DNA of 64,000 nt from Limnohabitans sp. Rim28 (GCF_000293865.2 NZ_ALKN02000011.1:50427-114426); one strand, 5' to 3'. Numbered from the stretch's first letter, positions 36,841-45,621 are shown. Numbers and translations: made by a program. Notes: generated from the letters alone by a model not told the origin.

Positions 36841-37830
36841 TCACTTGGCTGCCTGGATCTTGTCGAAGTCAGACTGCGTGAAGCCCATGCCGGTCAGAGG
36901 CTTGTTTTTCAGCACCGCATCCTGGAAGGATTTGCGGTCGACTTGCACCATCTGCAAACCTTTCTTGCGGAACTCTTCCACCAGCTCGGCTTCGCGGGCC
37001 TTGACCTTGGCCGATGCACGCACCGCCGCTTCCTGGGTCACATCGGTGAAGATCTTCTTTTCGGCATCGCTCAAGCGATTCCAGAGGTGGGGCGCAATCT
37101 GCGTGGTCAGGCCGTCCACGATGTGGCCGGTGAGCATGATGGCTTTTTGCACTTCAAAAAACTTCTTGGCCTCGATGGTGGTCAATGGGTTCTCTTGGGC
37201 TTCCACGGTGCCGTTTTGCAGGGCCAAATACACCTCGGCAAAAGCAATGGGTGTGGGGTTGGCGCCGCAGGCCTCAGGTGTGGCGCGGTAGGCGGGCACA
37301 TCGGGTACGCGGATCTTGATGCCCTTCATGCCGGCGCAGTTGGTGAAGGCTTTTTGGGCGGTGGTGTGGCGTGCACCGTAGTAGGTTTAGGCCGTGACCT
37401 GAATGCCCGTGCGGGCACGGAATTCGCCAATCATTTCCTGGAACACAGGGCTCTTGGAGTAAGCGAGCAGGTGGTCGCCATCACGGAAAATGAAGGGGTA
37501 GTAAGCGATGCCAAAACGCGGGTAGGTGCGCGCTGCAAAGGAGGGGCCGCTGATGATCATGTCCACCGTGCCCAGGGTCAGACCTTGGTTGATGTCGGTC
37601 TCTTTGCCCAAGGTGGACGCTGGGAAGACCTGGATGTCGAACTTGCCGTTGCTGCGTTTCTTGATTTCTTCGGCAGCCCACACCGACTCGGTGTGGAAGG
37701 GCTCTGATGTCTCATAGACGTGGGCCCACTTGAGTTTTTGCTGGGCCATGACGCCCGTGCTGGCCAAAAGCGTGCCCATGGCCACCGCACCGACGGCGGC
37801 CAGGGTTTTCAGGGTAAATCGTTTGCTCAT
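36841..37830 (-). pseudogene. dctP: TRAP transporter substrate-binding protein DctP, interrupted by an in-frame stop
   Basis: The full reading frame would encode about 329 residues: a signal peptide (MSKRFTLKTLAAVGAVAMGTLLASTGVMAQQ), the SBP-7 N-domain (LGKETDINQGLTLGTVDMIISGPSF) and the C-domain (ALQNGTVEAQENPLTTIEAKKFFEVQK). Codon 148 is TAA (minus strand, 37387-37389), placed between GIQVTA and TYYGARHTT, exactly where family members continue into the conserved YYGxR segment. Both halves are in one frame and otherwise intact, so this is a single nonsense change rather than a frameshift. The downstream half could restart at the ATG of MKGIKIRVPD but would lack the N-domain. A sequencing error is the main alternative to true inactivation. 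Confidence 0.85.
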
Positions 37831-37885
37831 CGTTGTCTCCTCGTTGGGGTTTGAAATATGCTGACGCGGGAACAGAAAAACCACC

Positions 37886-38623
37886 CTAACGGGCGGGTGC
37901 GCGGCGCCAGCTCGCGCTGTATCTTTTGTGGGCTTGTTTCAGGTGTTTTTGCATGGCTTTGCGCGCGGCGCTGCTGTCGTGCGCCTCAATGGCGCGCATC
38001 ACCGCTTGGTGCTCGTCAATGGCCGCTTGCCAAGACGCTGGGCGTTCAAAGTAGTCGCCCAGCCGCTCAAACAATGGGCCATGGCGTGCTTGCCAATAGC
38101 GCTGTACCGTGTCGAGCAGCACGCTGTTGCCGCAAGCCAGCGCGATGGCCTGGTGAAAGGCTTCGTCGCCTTCGCGGGGGACTTCATTGCGCGCAGCTTC
38201 GCGCTGCATGTGTTTCAGGCTTGTCTGGATCGCTTTGACGTGTGATTTTTGGGCGTGGACAGCAGCCAGTGCAGCCACTTCGGCCTCCACCAAAATCCGC
38301 GCGCTCATGACTTCCAGCGGGCCCCAATTGGCCGGGGTGTCGGCATCGAAGTCGGCGTCCAGTGCCATGCCGTGATGCGCTGCGTTGTGGACAGCTTGCT
38401 GGACATAAATGCCCGAGCCTGTGCGCACTTCGATCATGCCCTCGACCTCGAGTGCAATCAGGGCTTCGCGCACAGAAGGGCGGCTCACACCCAGCTGCAG
38501 CGCCAGATCGCGTTCGGCGGGCAAACGCGAGCCGGGCGCAAATTCACCCGACACCATCAGTTGCCGAAGTTGCTCGGCAATCTGACGGTAAAGGCGATGC
38601 GGTGCGACGGTTTGCAGGGGCAT
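37886..38623 (-). CDS. GntR family regulator, FadR subfamily (UxuR/ExuR-like)
   Basis: A 245-residue regulator with an N-terminal winged helix (LRQLMVSGEFAPGSRLPAERDLALQLGVSRPSVREALIALEVEGMIEVRTGSGIYV) and a C-terminal all-helical FCD domain with metal-type His residues (GDEAFHQAIALACGN, EHQAVMRAIEAHD). This is the subfamily of UxuR and ExuR, which respond to hexuronate intermediates. It is the first gene of the leftward sugar-acid operon (55 bases before dctP). A perfect TGGTCAGACCA operator lies 33 bases upstream, between it and the rightward operon, so it probably controls both and itself. Confidence 0.9.
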   Translation of the reverse strand: MPLQTVAPHRLYRQIAEQLRQLMVSGEFAPGSRLPAERDLALQLGVSRPSVREALIALEVEGMIEVRTGSGIYVQQAVHNAAHHGMALDADFDADTPANWGPLEVMSARILVEAEVAALAAVHAQKSHVKAIQTSLKHMQREAARNEVPREGDEAFHQAIALACGNSVLLDTVQRYWQARHGPLFERLGDYFERPASWQAAIDEHQAVMRAIEAHDSSAARKAMQKHLKQAHKRYSASWRRAPAR

Positions 38624-38655
38624 AAGGGCATCAGGGATAACGTGAATTGGACAAG

Positions 38656-38666
38656 TGGTCAGACCA
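38656..38666. promoter_or_regulatory. FadR-type GntR operator between the two sugar-acid operons
   Basis: TGGTCAGACCA is a perfect palindrome of the TGGTnnnACCA class bound by FadR-subfamily GntR proteins. It is flanked by a wider AATTGG / CCAATT pair. It lies 33 bases before the gntR start and about 165 bases before the divergent dehydratase gene. Confidence 0.75.
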
Positions 38667-38830
38667 ATTGCACAATCATCACATGACCCATCAACCCTGC
38701 CACTCCGCACAAACCCGCATGCTGTGTGTCGCAAAAATGACGACCCACTTGGGCTGACGGCCGCATGCTTCACACCCCTTTGTTCATGCCTTGCTTGCAG
38801 GGTTTTATGGGTTCTGCGTTTTAACCCCCT

Positions 38831-39946
38831 ATGTCCCACGTCACCATCGACCGCGTGAGTCTGCGGCAAGTCAACTTGCCGCCCAAGGTCTTGCGCACCG
38901 ACGCCATCCAGTCCTTTGTGACGCAGGAAACGATTTTGCTCACGCTGCATTGCAGTGACGGCATTGCGGCCACGGGTTACGCCTACACGATTGGTACCGG
39001 CGGTTCGTCGGTCATTGCCTTGCTCCAGGACCACCTGGCCCCGCGCCTGATGGGCCGCAACCCGGTCATGGTTGAAGCCATCTGGAAGGATTTGTTTTTT
39101 CACACCCACGCCACCGCCGTTGGGGCCATGACCAGCTTGGCGCTGGCGTGTGTGGACACCGCTTTGTGGGACTGGCGCGCGCAAAGCCAGGGCTTGCCTT
39201 TGTGGCGTTTGCTGGGCGGGGCGCAGCCGCGTGTGCCGCTGTACACCACCGAGGGTGGCTGGCTGCATTTGTCACCTGAGGCGCTGGTGGACCAAACACT
39301 GGCGGCGCAAGCGCAGGGCTTCAAAGGGGCCAAGATCAAGATCGGCCGCCCGCATGTGAGCGAAGACGTGGCGCGCCTTTCTGCCGTGCGCGACGCGGTG
39401 GGGCCGGGCTTTGAGCTGATGACCGATGCCAACCAAGGCTTCAACCGGGCCGAGGTGGTGCGCCGTGCGCGGGCTTTCGACGGGCTGGGTTTGGCCTGGA
39501 TCGAAGAGCCCCTGCCCGCCGAAGACGTGTCGGGCCACCGCCAGTTGCGCGAGCACACCACCATTCCCGTGGCGGTGGGCGAATCGATGTACCACCCGAT
39601 GCAGTTTCGCGAATATTTGGAGCAAGGCGCTTGCTCGATCGTGCAGCCCGATGTGGCCCGCATTGGCGGCATCACGCCCTGGATCAAAACCGCACACCTG
39701 GCCGAAACCTTTGATGTGGCGGTGTGCCCGCACTTTTTGATGGAGCTGCATGTGAGCCTGTGCGCGGCCGTGCCCAACGCCGCATGGGTGGAATACATTC
39801 CGCAGCTCGACGACATCACCACCTCGCGCCTGCAGGTGCAGGACGGGTATGCCCTGCCACCCGAAACCCCAGGTCTTGGCATCGCCTGGGACTGGGCCGC
39901 CATTGAACAACGACAAATGACCCATCTGGAGATCAAGACATCATGA
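38831..39946 (+). CDS. Enolase-superfamily (mandelate racemase group) sugar acid dehydratase
   Basis: A 371-residue acid-sugar dehydratase candidate. The KxK base is K168/K170 in GAKIKIG, the metal ligands are D199 (TDANQ), E225 (WIEEP) and E251 (VGES), and the second base is the D274/H301 dyad (QPDVARIGG, CPHFLMELH). These place it in the mandelate racemase group. It is shorter than known L-fuconate dehydratases. The two SDRs and FAH hydrolase that follow favour a 6-deoxy-sugar acid such as L-fuconate or L-rhamnonate, or a pentonate. The stop overlaps the next start by four bases. Confidence 0.85.
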   Translation: MSHVTIDRVSLRQVNLPPKVLRTDAIQSFVTQETILLTLHCSDGIAATGYAYTIGTGGSSVIALLQDHLAPRLMGRNPVMVEAIWKDLFFHTHATAVGAMTSLALACVDTALWDWRAQSQGLPLWRLLGGAQPRVPLYTTEGGWLHLSPEALVDQTLAAQAQGFKGAKIKIGRPHVSEDVARLSAVRDAVGPGFELMTDANQGFNRAEVVRRARAFDGLGLAWIEEPLPAEDVSGHRQLREHTTIPVAVGESMYHPMQFREYLEQGACSIVQPDVARIGGITPWIKTAHLAETFDVAVCPHFLMELHVSLCAAVPNAAWVEYIPQLDDITTSRLQVQDGYALPPETPGLGIAWDWAAIEQRQMTHLEIKTS

Positions 39947-40692
39947 GACTCAAAGGAAAAATTGCGCTCGTCACCGCCGCCGGGCAAGGCATTGGCCAAG
40001 CAGCGGCGCTGGCCATGGCGGCTGAAGGTGCCACCGTGTACGCCACCGATGTGAATGCCGACTTGCTCAAAAGCTACCAAGGTGTGGCGAATGTGCACAC
40101 GGCGGTGCTGAACGTGCTCGACAAGCAGGCGATTGCAGCCCAGGTGGCCAGCCTCAAGCGCATCGACATCGTCTTCAACTGCGCAGGTTTTGTACACAAC
40201 GGCAACATCGAACTGGCCACCGACGAGGACTGGGAATTCGCCTTCAACCTGAACGTGCGCTCTCAGTTCTGGATGATCCAGGCGGTCATCCCCAAAATGG
40301 TGGCGCAGTTTGCCCAAGACGGTCGCGGCGGCAGCATCATCAACATGGCCAGCGTGTGTTCCAGCGTGCGCGGCTTGCCCAACCGCTTCATTTACGGCAC
40401 CAGCAAGGCGGCCGTCATTGGCCTCACCAAAAGCGTGGCGGCCGACTACGTGCGCCAGGGTGTGCGCTGCAATTGCATCTGCCCCGGCACCGTGGACACG
40501 CCTTCGCTGCAAGACCGCATCAACAGCTACGCCGACCCGGTGCAGGCGCGCCAAGACTTCATCAACCGTCAGCCCATGGGGCGTTTGGCGCAGGCGCATG
40601 AGATCGCGCCCATCGTCACCTTCCTCGCATCCGACGAATCCATCTTTGCCACAGGCAATGCCTACATGGTCGACGGCGGCATGACCATTTGA
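39943..40692 (+). CDS. SDR, probable 2-keto-3-deoxy-L-fuconate (or -rhamnonate) 4-dehydrogenase
   Basis: A 249-residue SDR with TAAGQGIGQAAALA, NCAGFVHNG, the catalytic YGTSKAAVIGLTKSVAADYVRQGVRCNCICPGTVDTPSLQ and a C-terminal LASDESIFATGN. This arrangement is strikingly close to the DHRS6/BDH2 type, whose bacterial relatives oxidise 2-keto-3-deoxy-L-fuconate in the non-phosphorylative fucose pathway. Being fused by overlap to an enolase-superfamily dehydratase and followed by an FAH hydrolase fits that pathway. 3-hydroxybutyrate dehydrogenase activity is an alternative. Confidence 0.82.
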   Translation: MRLKGKIALVTAAGQGIGQAAALAMAAEGATVYATDVNADLLKSYQGVANVHTAVLNVLDKQAIAAQVASLKRIDIVFNCAGFVHNGNIELATDEDWEFAFNLNVRSQFWMIQAVIPKMVAQFAQDGRGGSIINMASVCSSVRGLPNRFIYGTSKAAVIGLTKSVAADYVRQGVRCNCICPGTVDTPSLQDRINSYADPVQARQDFINRQPMGRLAQAHEIAPIVTFLASDESIFATGNAYMVDGGMTI

Positions 40693-40711
40693 TCTCCTCA
40701 GAAAGACAGAC

Positions 40712-41470
40712 ATGAATTTATTGAACTTGAAAGGCCGTCACGCGGTCATCACCGGTGGCGCCACTGGCCTGGGTTTTGCGATTGCGCAGCGCATGCTCTC
40801 ATCCGGTGCGCGGGTCACCATCTGGGACCGCGATGCGGCAGGCATGACCAAAGCCGCTGAGCAGCTGCGCCAAGGTCAGCTGGGTGCGGTGGTCAACACG
40901 GTGCAAGTCGATGTGACCGACCACGCTTCGGTGGTGCAGGCCACCGCGCAAACCACGGCGCTGGCAGGCGTCGATGTGCTGGTCAACAGCGCCGGCATCA
41001 CCGGCCCGAATGTGAAGGTCTGGGACTATCCGGTCGATGCTTGGAAGCAGGTGTTCGATGTCAATGTGAATGGCTTGTTTTATTGCTGCCGCGAACTCAG
41101 CGCGCACATGAAGGCGCGCAACTACGGGCGCATCGTCAACATCGCCTCGGTGGCGGGCAAAGATGGCAACCCCAACGCCAGCGCTTACAGTGCGAGCAAG
41201 GCGGCGGTCATTGGCTTGACCAAATCGCTGGGCAAAGAGCTGGCCGACACCGGTGTGCGCGTCAACTGTGTCACCCCCGCGGCTGTGAAGACGGCGATTT
41301 TTGATCAAATGACGCCCGAGCACATCGCGTTCATGCTTTCCAAAATTCCGATGGCCCGTTTTGGCGAGCCCGAAGAAGTCGCCGCCATGGTGACCTGGCT
41401 GAGCACCGAAGAATGTTCCTTCTCCACCGGCGCGGTCTTTGACCTGTCGGGTGGCCGCTCTACTTATTGA
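40712..41470 (+). CDS. SDR family sugar dehydrogenase candidate
   Basis: A 252-residue SDR with TGGATGLGFAIAQRM, NSAGITGPN, and YSASKAAVIGLTKSLGKEL (YxxxK). Asp after the second strand (IWDRDAAG) suggests NAD preference. In related clusters an SDR of this type performs the first oxidation of the free sugar (L-fucose or L-rhamnose dehydrogenase), which would make the lactone for the dehydratase. No lactonase gene is present here. FabG-like activity on another substrate cannot be excluded. Confidence 0.8.
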   Translation: MNLLNLKGRHAVITGGATGLGFAIAQRMLSSGARVTIWDRDAAGMTKAAEQLRQGQLGAVVNTVQVDVTDHASVVQATAQTTALAGVDVLVNSAGITGPNVKVWDYPVDAWKQVFDVNVNGLFYCCRELSAHMKARNYGRIVNIASVAGKDGNPNASAYSASKAAVIGLTKSLGKELADTGVRVNCVTPAAVKTAIFDQMTPEHIAFMLSKIPMARFGEPEEVAAMVTWLSTEECSFSTGAVFDLSGGRSTY

Positions 41471-41494
41471 TACTTTGAAAACTGAAAGGCAATT

Positions 41495-42358
41495 ATGAAA
41501 CTCGTTCGCTATGGCCAACCCGGCAAAGAAAAACCCGGCTTGATCGACGCCGAAGGCCGCTTGCGCGACCTGAGCGCGGTGGTCAAAGACATCTCGCCAG
41601 ACCAGCTGAACGACAAAGCCTTGGCCAAGCTGGCCAAAGTCAAAACCGACAAATTGCCCTTGGTGCGTGGCAAAAAGCGTTTTGGCACGCCCATCTCTTA
41701 CACCAGCAAATTCATCGCCATTGGTTTGAACTACGCCGACCATGCGGCCGAAGCGGGGATGCCCATCCCGGCCGAGCCCATCGTGTTCACCAAAGCCATT
41801 TCTTGCATTCAGGGTGCTGACGACGATGTCATGCTGCCCAAAGGCTCCAAAAAGTCAGATTGGGAAGTGGAACTGGGCATTGTCATTGGCACCCGTACCC
41901 GTTATGTCACGCAAAAAGACGCCCTCAACCATGTGGCCGGTTACTGCGTGGTCAACGACGTGAGCGAGCGCGAATACCAACTCGAACGCGGCGCCACCTG
42001 GGACAAGGGCAAGGGCTGCGACACCTTTGGCCCCGTGGGTCCTTGGTTGGTCACGCGCGACGAAGTGCCCAACCCGCAAGCCCTGGGCATGTGGCTCGAT
42101 GTGAACGGCGTGCGCTACCAAACCGGTAACACCAAGACCATGATCTTTGGCGTGGCCAAGCTGGTCAGCTACGTGAGCCAGTTCATGACGCTGGAGCCCG
42201 GTGACATCATCACCACCGGCACACCCCCCGGCGTGGGCATGGGCGTCAAGGTCGACGGCAAACCCGCACCGGTGTACTTGAAGCGTGGCGACGTCATGCG
42301 TTTGGGCATCGAAGGTTTGGGCGAGCAAACCCAAAAGGTGGTGGCTTTCAAAGCCTGA
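41495..42358 (+). CDS. FAH family hydrolase, probable 2,4-diketo-3-deoxy-L-fuconate hydrolase
   Basis: A 287-residue fumarylacetoacetate-hydrolase-fold enzyme. It has the entry motif FIAIGLNYADHAAEAGMPIP, the metal site DWEVELGIVIG (ExE) and NDVSEREYQ (Asp), and the late TGTPPGVGMG. The family cleaves C-C bonds of diketo acids. In the non-phosphorylative fucose/rhamnose route it splits 2,4-diketo-3-deoxy-L-fuconate to pyruvate and L-lactate. It is the last gene of the rightward sugar-acid operon, followed by a hairpin terminator. Confidence 0.87.
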   Translation: MKLVRYGQPGKEKPGLIDAEGRLRDLSAVVKDISPDQLNDKALAKLAKVKTDKLPLVRGKKRFGTPISYTSKFIAIGLNYADHAAEAGMPIPAEPIVFTKAISCIQGADDDVMLPKGSKKSDWEVELGIVIGTRTRYVTQKDALNHVAGYCVVNDVSEREYQLERGATWDKGKGCDTFGPVGPWLVTRDEVPNPQALGMWLDVNGVRYQTGNTKTMIFGVAKLVSYVSQFMTLEPGDIITTGTPPGVGMGVKVDGKPAPVYLKRGDVMRLGIEGLGEQTQKVVAFKA

Positions 42359-42374
42359 ACCCTGTCCAGCGCGA

Positions 42375-42407
42375 CCGTCAGATCCTGATTTACCCTCGAT
42401 CTGACGG
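42375..42407 (+). terminator. Terminator-like hairpin after the FAH hydrolase gene
   Basis: CCGTCAGATC pairs perfectly with GATCTGACGG (10-bp stem) around a 13-base loop, followed by a short T-rich stretch. It separates the sugar-acid operon from the TetR gene. Confidence 0.7.
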
Positions 42408-42442
42408 GTTCTTGGTGTTGGCGGGTGGTTTTGGTGCAGAAT

Positions 42443-42456
42443 AGAACGATCGTTCT
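42443..42456. promoter_or_regulatory. Palindromic operator upstream of the TetR gene
   Basis: AGAACGATCGTTCT is a perfect 14-bp palindrome ending 12 bases before the TetR start codon. Position and symmetry are typical of TetR autoregulation. I saw no second copy in the gap before the acyl-CoA dehydrogenase gene. Confidence 0.65.
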
Positions 42457-42468
42457 TTTTTGTGCACC

Positions 42469-43215
42469 ATGACCGACCGCCAAACCCCCTCCAACGTCGA
42501 AAGCCTCCCGCCCCCCGAACCGGGCCGGCGCGTGCTCATCAAGGGCCAGCAAACCAAGGCCGTCATCATCGACGCGGCGCTGGGCTTGGCCTCACAAATC
42601 GGCCTGGAAGGCCTGTCCATTGGCGCTGTGGCCGAAGTCACCGGCATGAGCAAGTCGGGCGTGTTCGCACATTTCGGCTCGCGTGAAGAGCTGCAAATTT
42701 CGGTCATCCGCGAATACCACGACCGCTTCGAATCCAGCGTTTTTTATGCGGCCATGCAAAAGCGCCGTGGTTTGCCCCGTTTGCACGCCATGTTTGACAA
42801 CTGGATGGTTCAAACCTCGGCCGAGATCGATTCTGGCTGCATTTACATCAGTGGCGCCGTCGAGTTTGATGACCGCAGTGGCCCGGTGCGCGATGCCTTG
42901 GCGTCATCGGTGGCCACTTGGCAAACCGCTTTGCGCCGCGCCGTGGAGTTGGCGCAGGCCGAAGGTCAACTCAGTCAAGAGGCCGACGCCCACCAGATCG
43001 CGTTTGAGATCCATGGCTTGATCTTGGCGCTGCATTACGAAGCCCGTTTCTTGCGCAACCCCAGCGCCACCGACCGAGCGCGCCGGGGCTTTTTGCACAT
43101 CTTGGCGCGCTACGGCGCCCCCACCATGCCCCCTTCGGCCGTGCCCGCTGCGGGCGCCAAGGCGGCCAAATTGGTGGCCGTGCCCAAAACCCGCCGCAAG
43201 CCTGCCGGCCATTGA
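42469..43215 (+). CDS. TetR family regulator of the fatty-acid oxidation cluster
   Basis: A 248-residue TetR protein. After a Pro-rich N-terminus (about 1-30) the HTH reads LSIGAVAEVTGMSKSGVFAHFGSREELQISVI. The C-terminal half has the TetR_C pattern CIYISGAVEFDDRSGPVRDAL found in regulators next to acyl-CoA dehydrogenases. A basic Ala-rich tail ends the protein. It precedes an acyl-CoA dehydrogenase and an enoyl-CoA hydratase gene in the same direction, suggesting it senses an acyl-CoA or fatty acid. Start ATG chosen over an upstream TTG. Confidence 0.88.
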   Translation: MTDRQTPSNVESLPPPEPGRRVLIKGQQTKAVIIDAALGLASQIGLEGLSIGAVAEVTGMSKSGVFAHFGSREELQISVIREYHDRFESSVFYAAMQKRRGLPRLHAMFDNWMVQTSAEIDSGCIYISGAVEFDDRSGPVRDALASSVATWQTALRRAVELAQAEGQLSQEADAHQIAFEIHGLILALHYEARFLRNPSATDRARRGFLHILARYGAPTMPPSAVPAAGAKAAKLVAVPKTRRKPAGH

Positions 43216-43306
43216 TTTTTTCAAGCGCGCCCGATTTTCACAGCCTCTTTCAGCCTCCATCAGCTTCTTTTTCTGACCCCATTTCCACCGATTCAAGGAG
43301 CCTTCC

Positions 43307-45118
43307 ATGCCCGTCTACAACCCACCGCTTCGCGACATGCAATTTGTGCTGCACGAGTTGCTCAATGTGAGTGCCGAACTCCAAGCCCTGCCCAAGCACG
43401 CCGACACCGACGCCGACACCATCAACGCGGTGCTCGAAGAAGGCGGCAAATTTGCCGCCGAGGTGATCTTCCCGATCAACATCTCCGGCGACACCCAAGG
43501 CTGCCAACTCAACCGTGACACGCACGAAGTGAAAGCGCCCGATGGTTTCAAAGAAGCCTATGCCCAGTACGTGGCCGGTGGTTGGCCAGCGCTCAGCTGC
43601 GACCCTGCGTTTGGCGGTCAAGGCCTGCCCTTTGTGGTCAACCAGTGCTTTTATGAGATGCTCAATTCGTCCAACCAGGCTTGGACCATGTACCCGGGCC
43701 TCAGCCACGGCGCCTATGAGTGCCTGCACGCGCACGGCACGGCCGAGCAAAAAGCCCTGTACCTGCCCAAGCTCACCAGCGGCGAGTGGACCGGCACCAT
43801 GTGCCTGACCGAGCCCCACTGCGGCACCGATCTCGGCATGCTGCGCACCAAGGCCGAGCCACAGGCTGACGGCACCTACCAACTCAGCGGCCAAAAGATT
43901 TTCATCAGCGCGGGCGAACACAACCTGGCCCCCAACATCGTGCACTTGGTGCTGGCCCGTTTGCCCGATGCGCCTCCCGGCAGCAAAGGCATCAGCCTCT
44001 TCATCGTGCCCAAGTTCAACGTGGCCGCCGACGGCAGCATGGGTGAGCGCAATGGCATCTACTGCGGCGGCCTGGAGCACAAAATGGGCATCCACGGCAA
44101 TGCGACTTGCCAGATGGTGTTGGACGGTGCTGTGGGCACTTTGGTGGGCCAGCCCAACAAAGGCCTGGCGGCGATGTTCGTCATGATGAATGCCGCCCGT
44201 TTGGGTGTGGGCAACCAGTCGCTGGGCCTGACCGAAGTGGCTTACCAAAATGCCTTGGCTTACGCCAAAGACCGTGTGCAAATGCGCTCGCTCACCGGTG
44301 TCAAAGCGCCGGGCAAACCCGCCGACCCGATCATCGTGCACCCCGATGTGCGCCGCATGCTCATGACCGCCAAGGCCTATGCCGAGGGGGGCCGCGCCCT
44401 GGCTTGCTATTGCGCCTTGCTGCTCGACAAAGAACTCAACCACCCCGACGAGGCCGTGCGGGCCGAAGCCGCCGAAGTCGTGGCCTTGCTCACGCCCATC
44501 GTCAAGGCCTTCACCACCGACAACGCGTGGGAAGCGACATCCGCCTGCCAGCAGGTGTTTGGGGGTCACGGCTACATCAAAGAGTGGGGCATGGAGCAGT
44601 ACGTGCGCGATGCCCGCATCAACATGATCTACGAAGGCACCAACACCATCCAGTCGCTGGACTTGCTGGGCCGCAAAGTGCTGGGCAACCAAGGCGCCAC
44701 GCTCAAAAAATTCGGCAAATTGGTCGAGCAATTGGTCAAGGCCGAAATGGCCAACGAGGCCATGGGCGAATTCATCCAACCGCTGGCCGATCTGGGCCAA
44801 AAGCTCACGCAACTCACCGGCGAAGTGGGCATGAAAGCCATGAGCAACGCGGACGAAGTCGGCGCCGCTGCAGTGGACTATCTGCGCGTGGTGGGCCATC
44901 TGGTACTGGGTTACTTCTGGGCCCGTTCGGCACACATTGCATTGGCCAAATTGGCCGAAGCCGAAGAGCAAGCCCAGCGCCCCGACCCCTTCTACCAGGC
45001 TAAGTTGCAGACCGCGCGTTTTTACTTCACCCGCCTGATGCCCGAAACCTCCAGCCTGATGCGCCGCATTCGGGCCGGCAGCGAGGTGCTGATGGACACC
45101 GACGCCGCATTGGCCTGA
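43307..45118 (+). CDS. Long acyl-CoA dehydrogenase (DmdC-like, about 600 residues)
   Basis: FAD enzyme that inserts a 2,3 double bond in an acyl-CoA. The 603-residue length marks the subgroup with an extra N-terminal segment and a C-terminal domain, as in 3-methylmercaptopropionyl-CoA dehydrogenase DmdC and broad-range long-chain enzymes. Visible motifs are TGTMCLTEPHCGTDLGMLRT, KIFISAGEHN, and the catalytic base region YVRDARINMIYEGTNTIQSLDLLGRK (Glu in YEGT). The start follows AAGGAG by 6 bases. It is followed by a DUF2147 and an enoyl-CoA hydratase gene, a short beta-oxidation unit. Whether it uses sulfur-containing or ordinary fatty acyl-CoA cannot be told. Confidence 0.9.
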   Translation: MPVYNPPLRDMQFVLHELLNVSAELQALPKHADTDADTINAVLEEGGKFAAEVIFPINISGDTQGCQLNRDTHEVKAPDGFKEAYAQYVAGGWPALSCDPAFGGQGLPFVVNQCFYEMLNSSNQAWTMYPGLSHGAYECLHAHGTAEQKALYLPKLTSGEWTGTMCLTEPHCGTDLGMLRTKAEPQADGTYQLSGQKIFISAGEHNLAPNIVHLVLARLPDAPPGSKGISLFIVPKFNVAADGSMGERNGIYCGGLEHKMGIHGNATCQMVLDGAVGTLVGQPNKGLAAMFVMMNAARLGVGNQSLGLTEVAYQNALAYAKDRVQMRSLTGVKAPGKPADPIIVHPDVRRMLMTAKAYAEGGRALACYCALLLDKELNHPDEAVRAEAAEVVALLTPIVKAFTTDNAWEATSACQQVFGGHGYIKEWGMEQYVRDARINMIYEGTNTIQSLDLLGRKVLGNQGATLKKFGKLVEQLVKAEMANEAMGEFIQPLADLGQKLTQLTGEVGMKAMSNADEVGAAAVDYLRVVGHLVLGYFWARSAHIALAKLAEAEEQAQRPDPFYQAKLQTARFYFTRLMPETSSLMRRIRAGSEVLMDTDAALA

Positions 45119-45165
45119 CACGACAGGTCCATCCCCCCCCTGAAACCCCATCTGGAGGAGAACCC

Positions 45166-45621
45166 ATGATCAAAAACGTTTTGACCCTGACCCTGACCCT
45201 GAGTGCCGGCCTGCTGAGCCTGGCGGCCCACGCCCAAATGAGCCCGGTGGGTCTGTGGCGCAGCATCGACGATGCCACCCAGCAACCCAAAGCCGAAATC
45301 CGCATCACCCCAAAAGCCGGTGGCGGTTTGTCGGGTGTGGTCGAGCGCTCTTTGGCCACCACCCCCAGCCCTGAACCCAACTGCACCTTGTGCACCGACG
45401 ACCGCAAGGGCCAGCCCAAAATTGGCATGGAAATCATCCGGGGCGGTCAACAAAGTGACGGCAAAGCGGTGTGGGAGGGTGGGAAAATCCTCGATCCTGA
45501 GAACGGCAAAAACTACAGCCTGCGATTGACCCCGATCGATGGCGGCAAAAAGCTCGAAGTCCGTGGTTTCATCGGCGCGCCCCTGCTGGGCCGCACCCAA
45601 ACCTGGATTCGGGTGCAGTAA
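45166..45621 (+). CDS. DUF2147 family exported protein
   Basis: A 151-residue secreted protein with a Sec signal peptide (MIKNVLTLTLTLSAGLLSLAAHA). A small beta-barrel domain of the DUF2147 type follows: SPVGLWRSIDDATQQPKAEIRI, two Cys in NCTLCTDD, IRGGQQSDGKAVWEGGKILDPENGKNYSLRL and a final GAPLLGRTQTWIR. Function is unknown; lipocalin-like ligand binding has been suggested for the fold. The ribosome site GGAGGAG is very strong, so it may be well expressed. It lies between two beta-oxidation genes. Confidence 0.88.
   Translation: MIKNVLTLTLTLSAGLLSLAAHAQMSPVGLWRSIDDATQQPKAEIRITPKAGGGLSGVVERSLATTPSPEPNCTLCTDDRKGQPKIGMEIIRGGQQSDGKAVWEGGKILDPENGKNYSLRLTPIDGGKKLEVRGFIGAPLLGRTQTWIRVQ

Noticed and set aside
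39100..40713. Reverse open frame of over 500 codons across the enolase-superfamily and SDR genes
   Set aside because: It crosses two well-supported genes and has low-complexity composition.
43250..45151. Long antisense open frame opposite the acyl-CoA dehydrogenase gene (over 600 codons)
   Set aside because: It mirrors the codon pattern of the real gene, is rich in His, Gly and Gln repeats typical of GC-rich shadows, and has no family motif.
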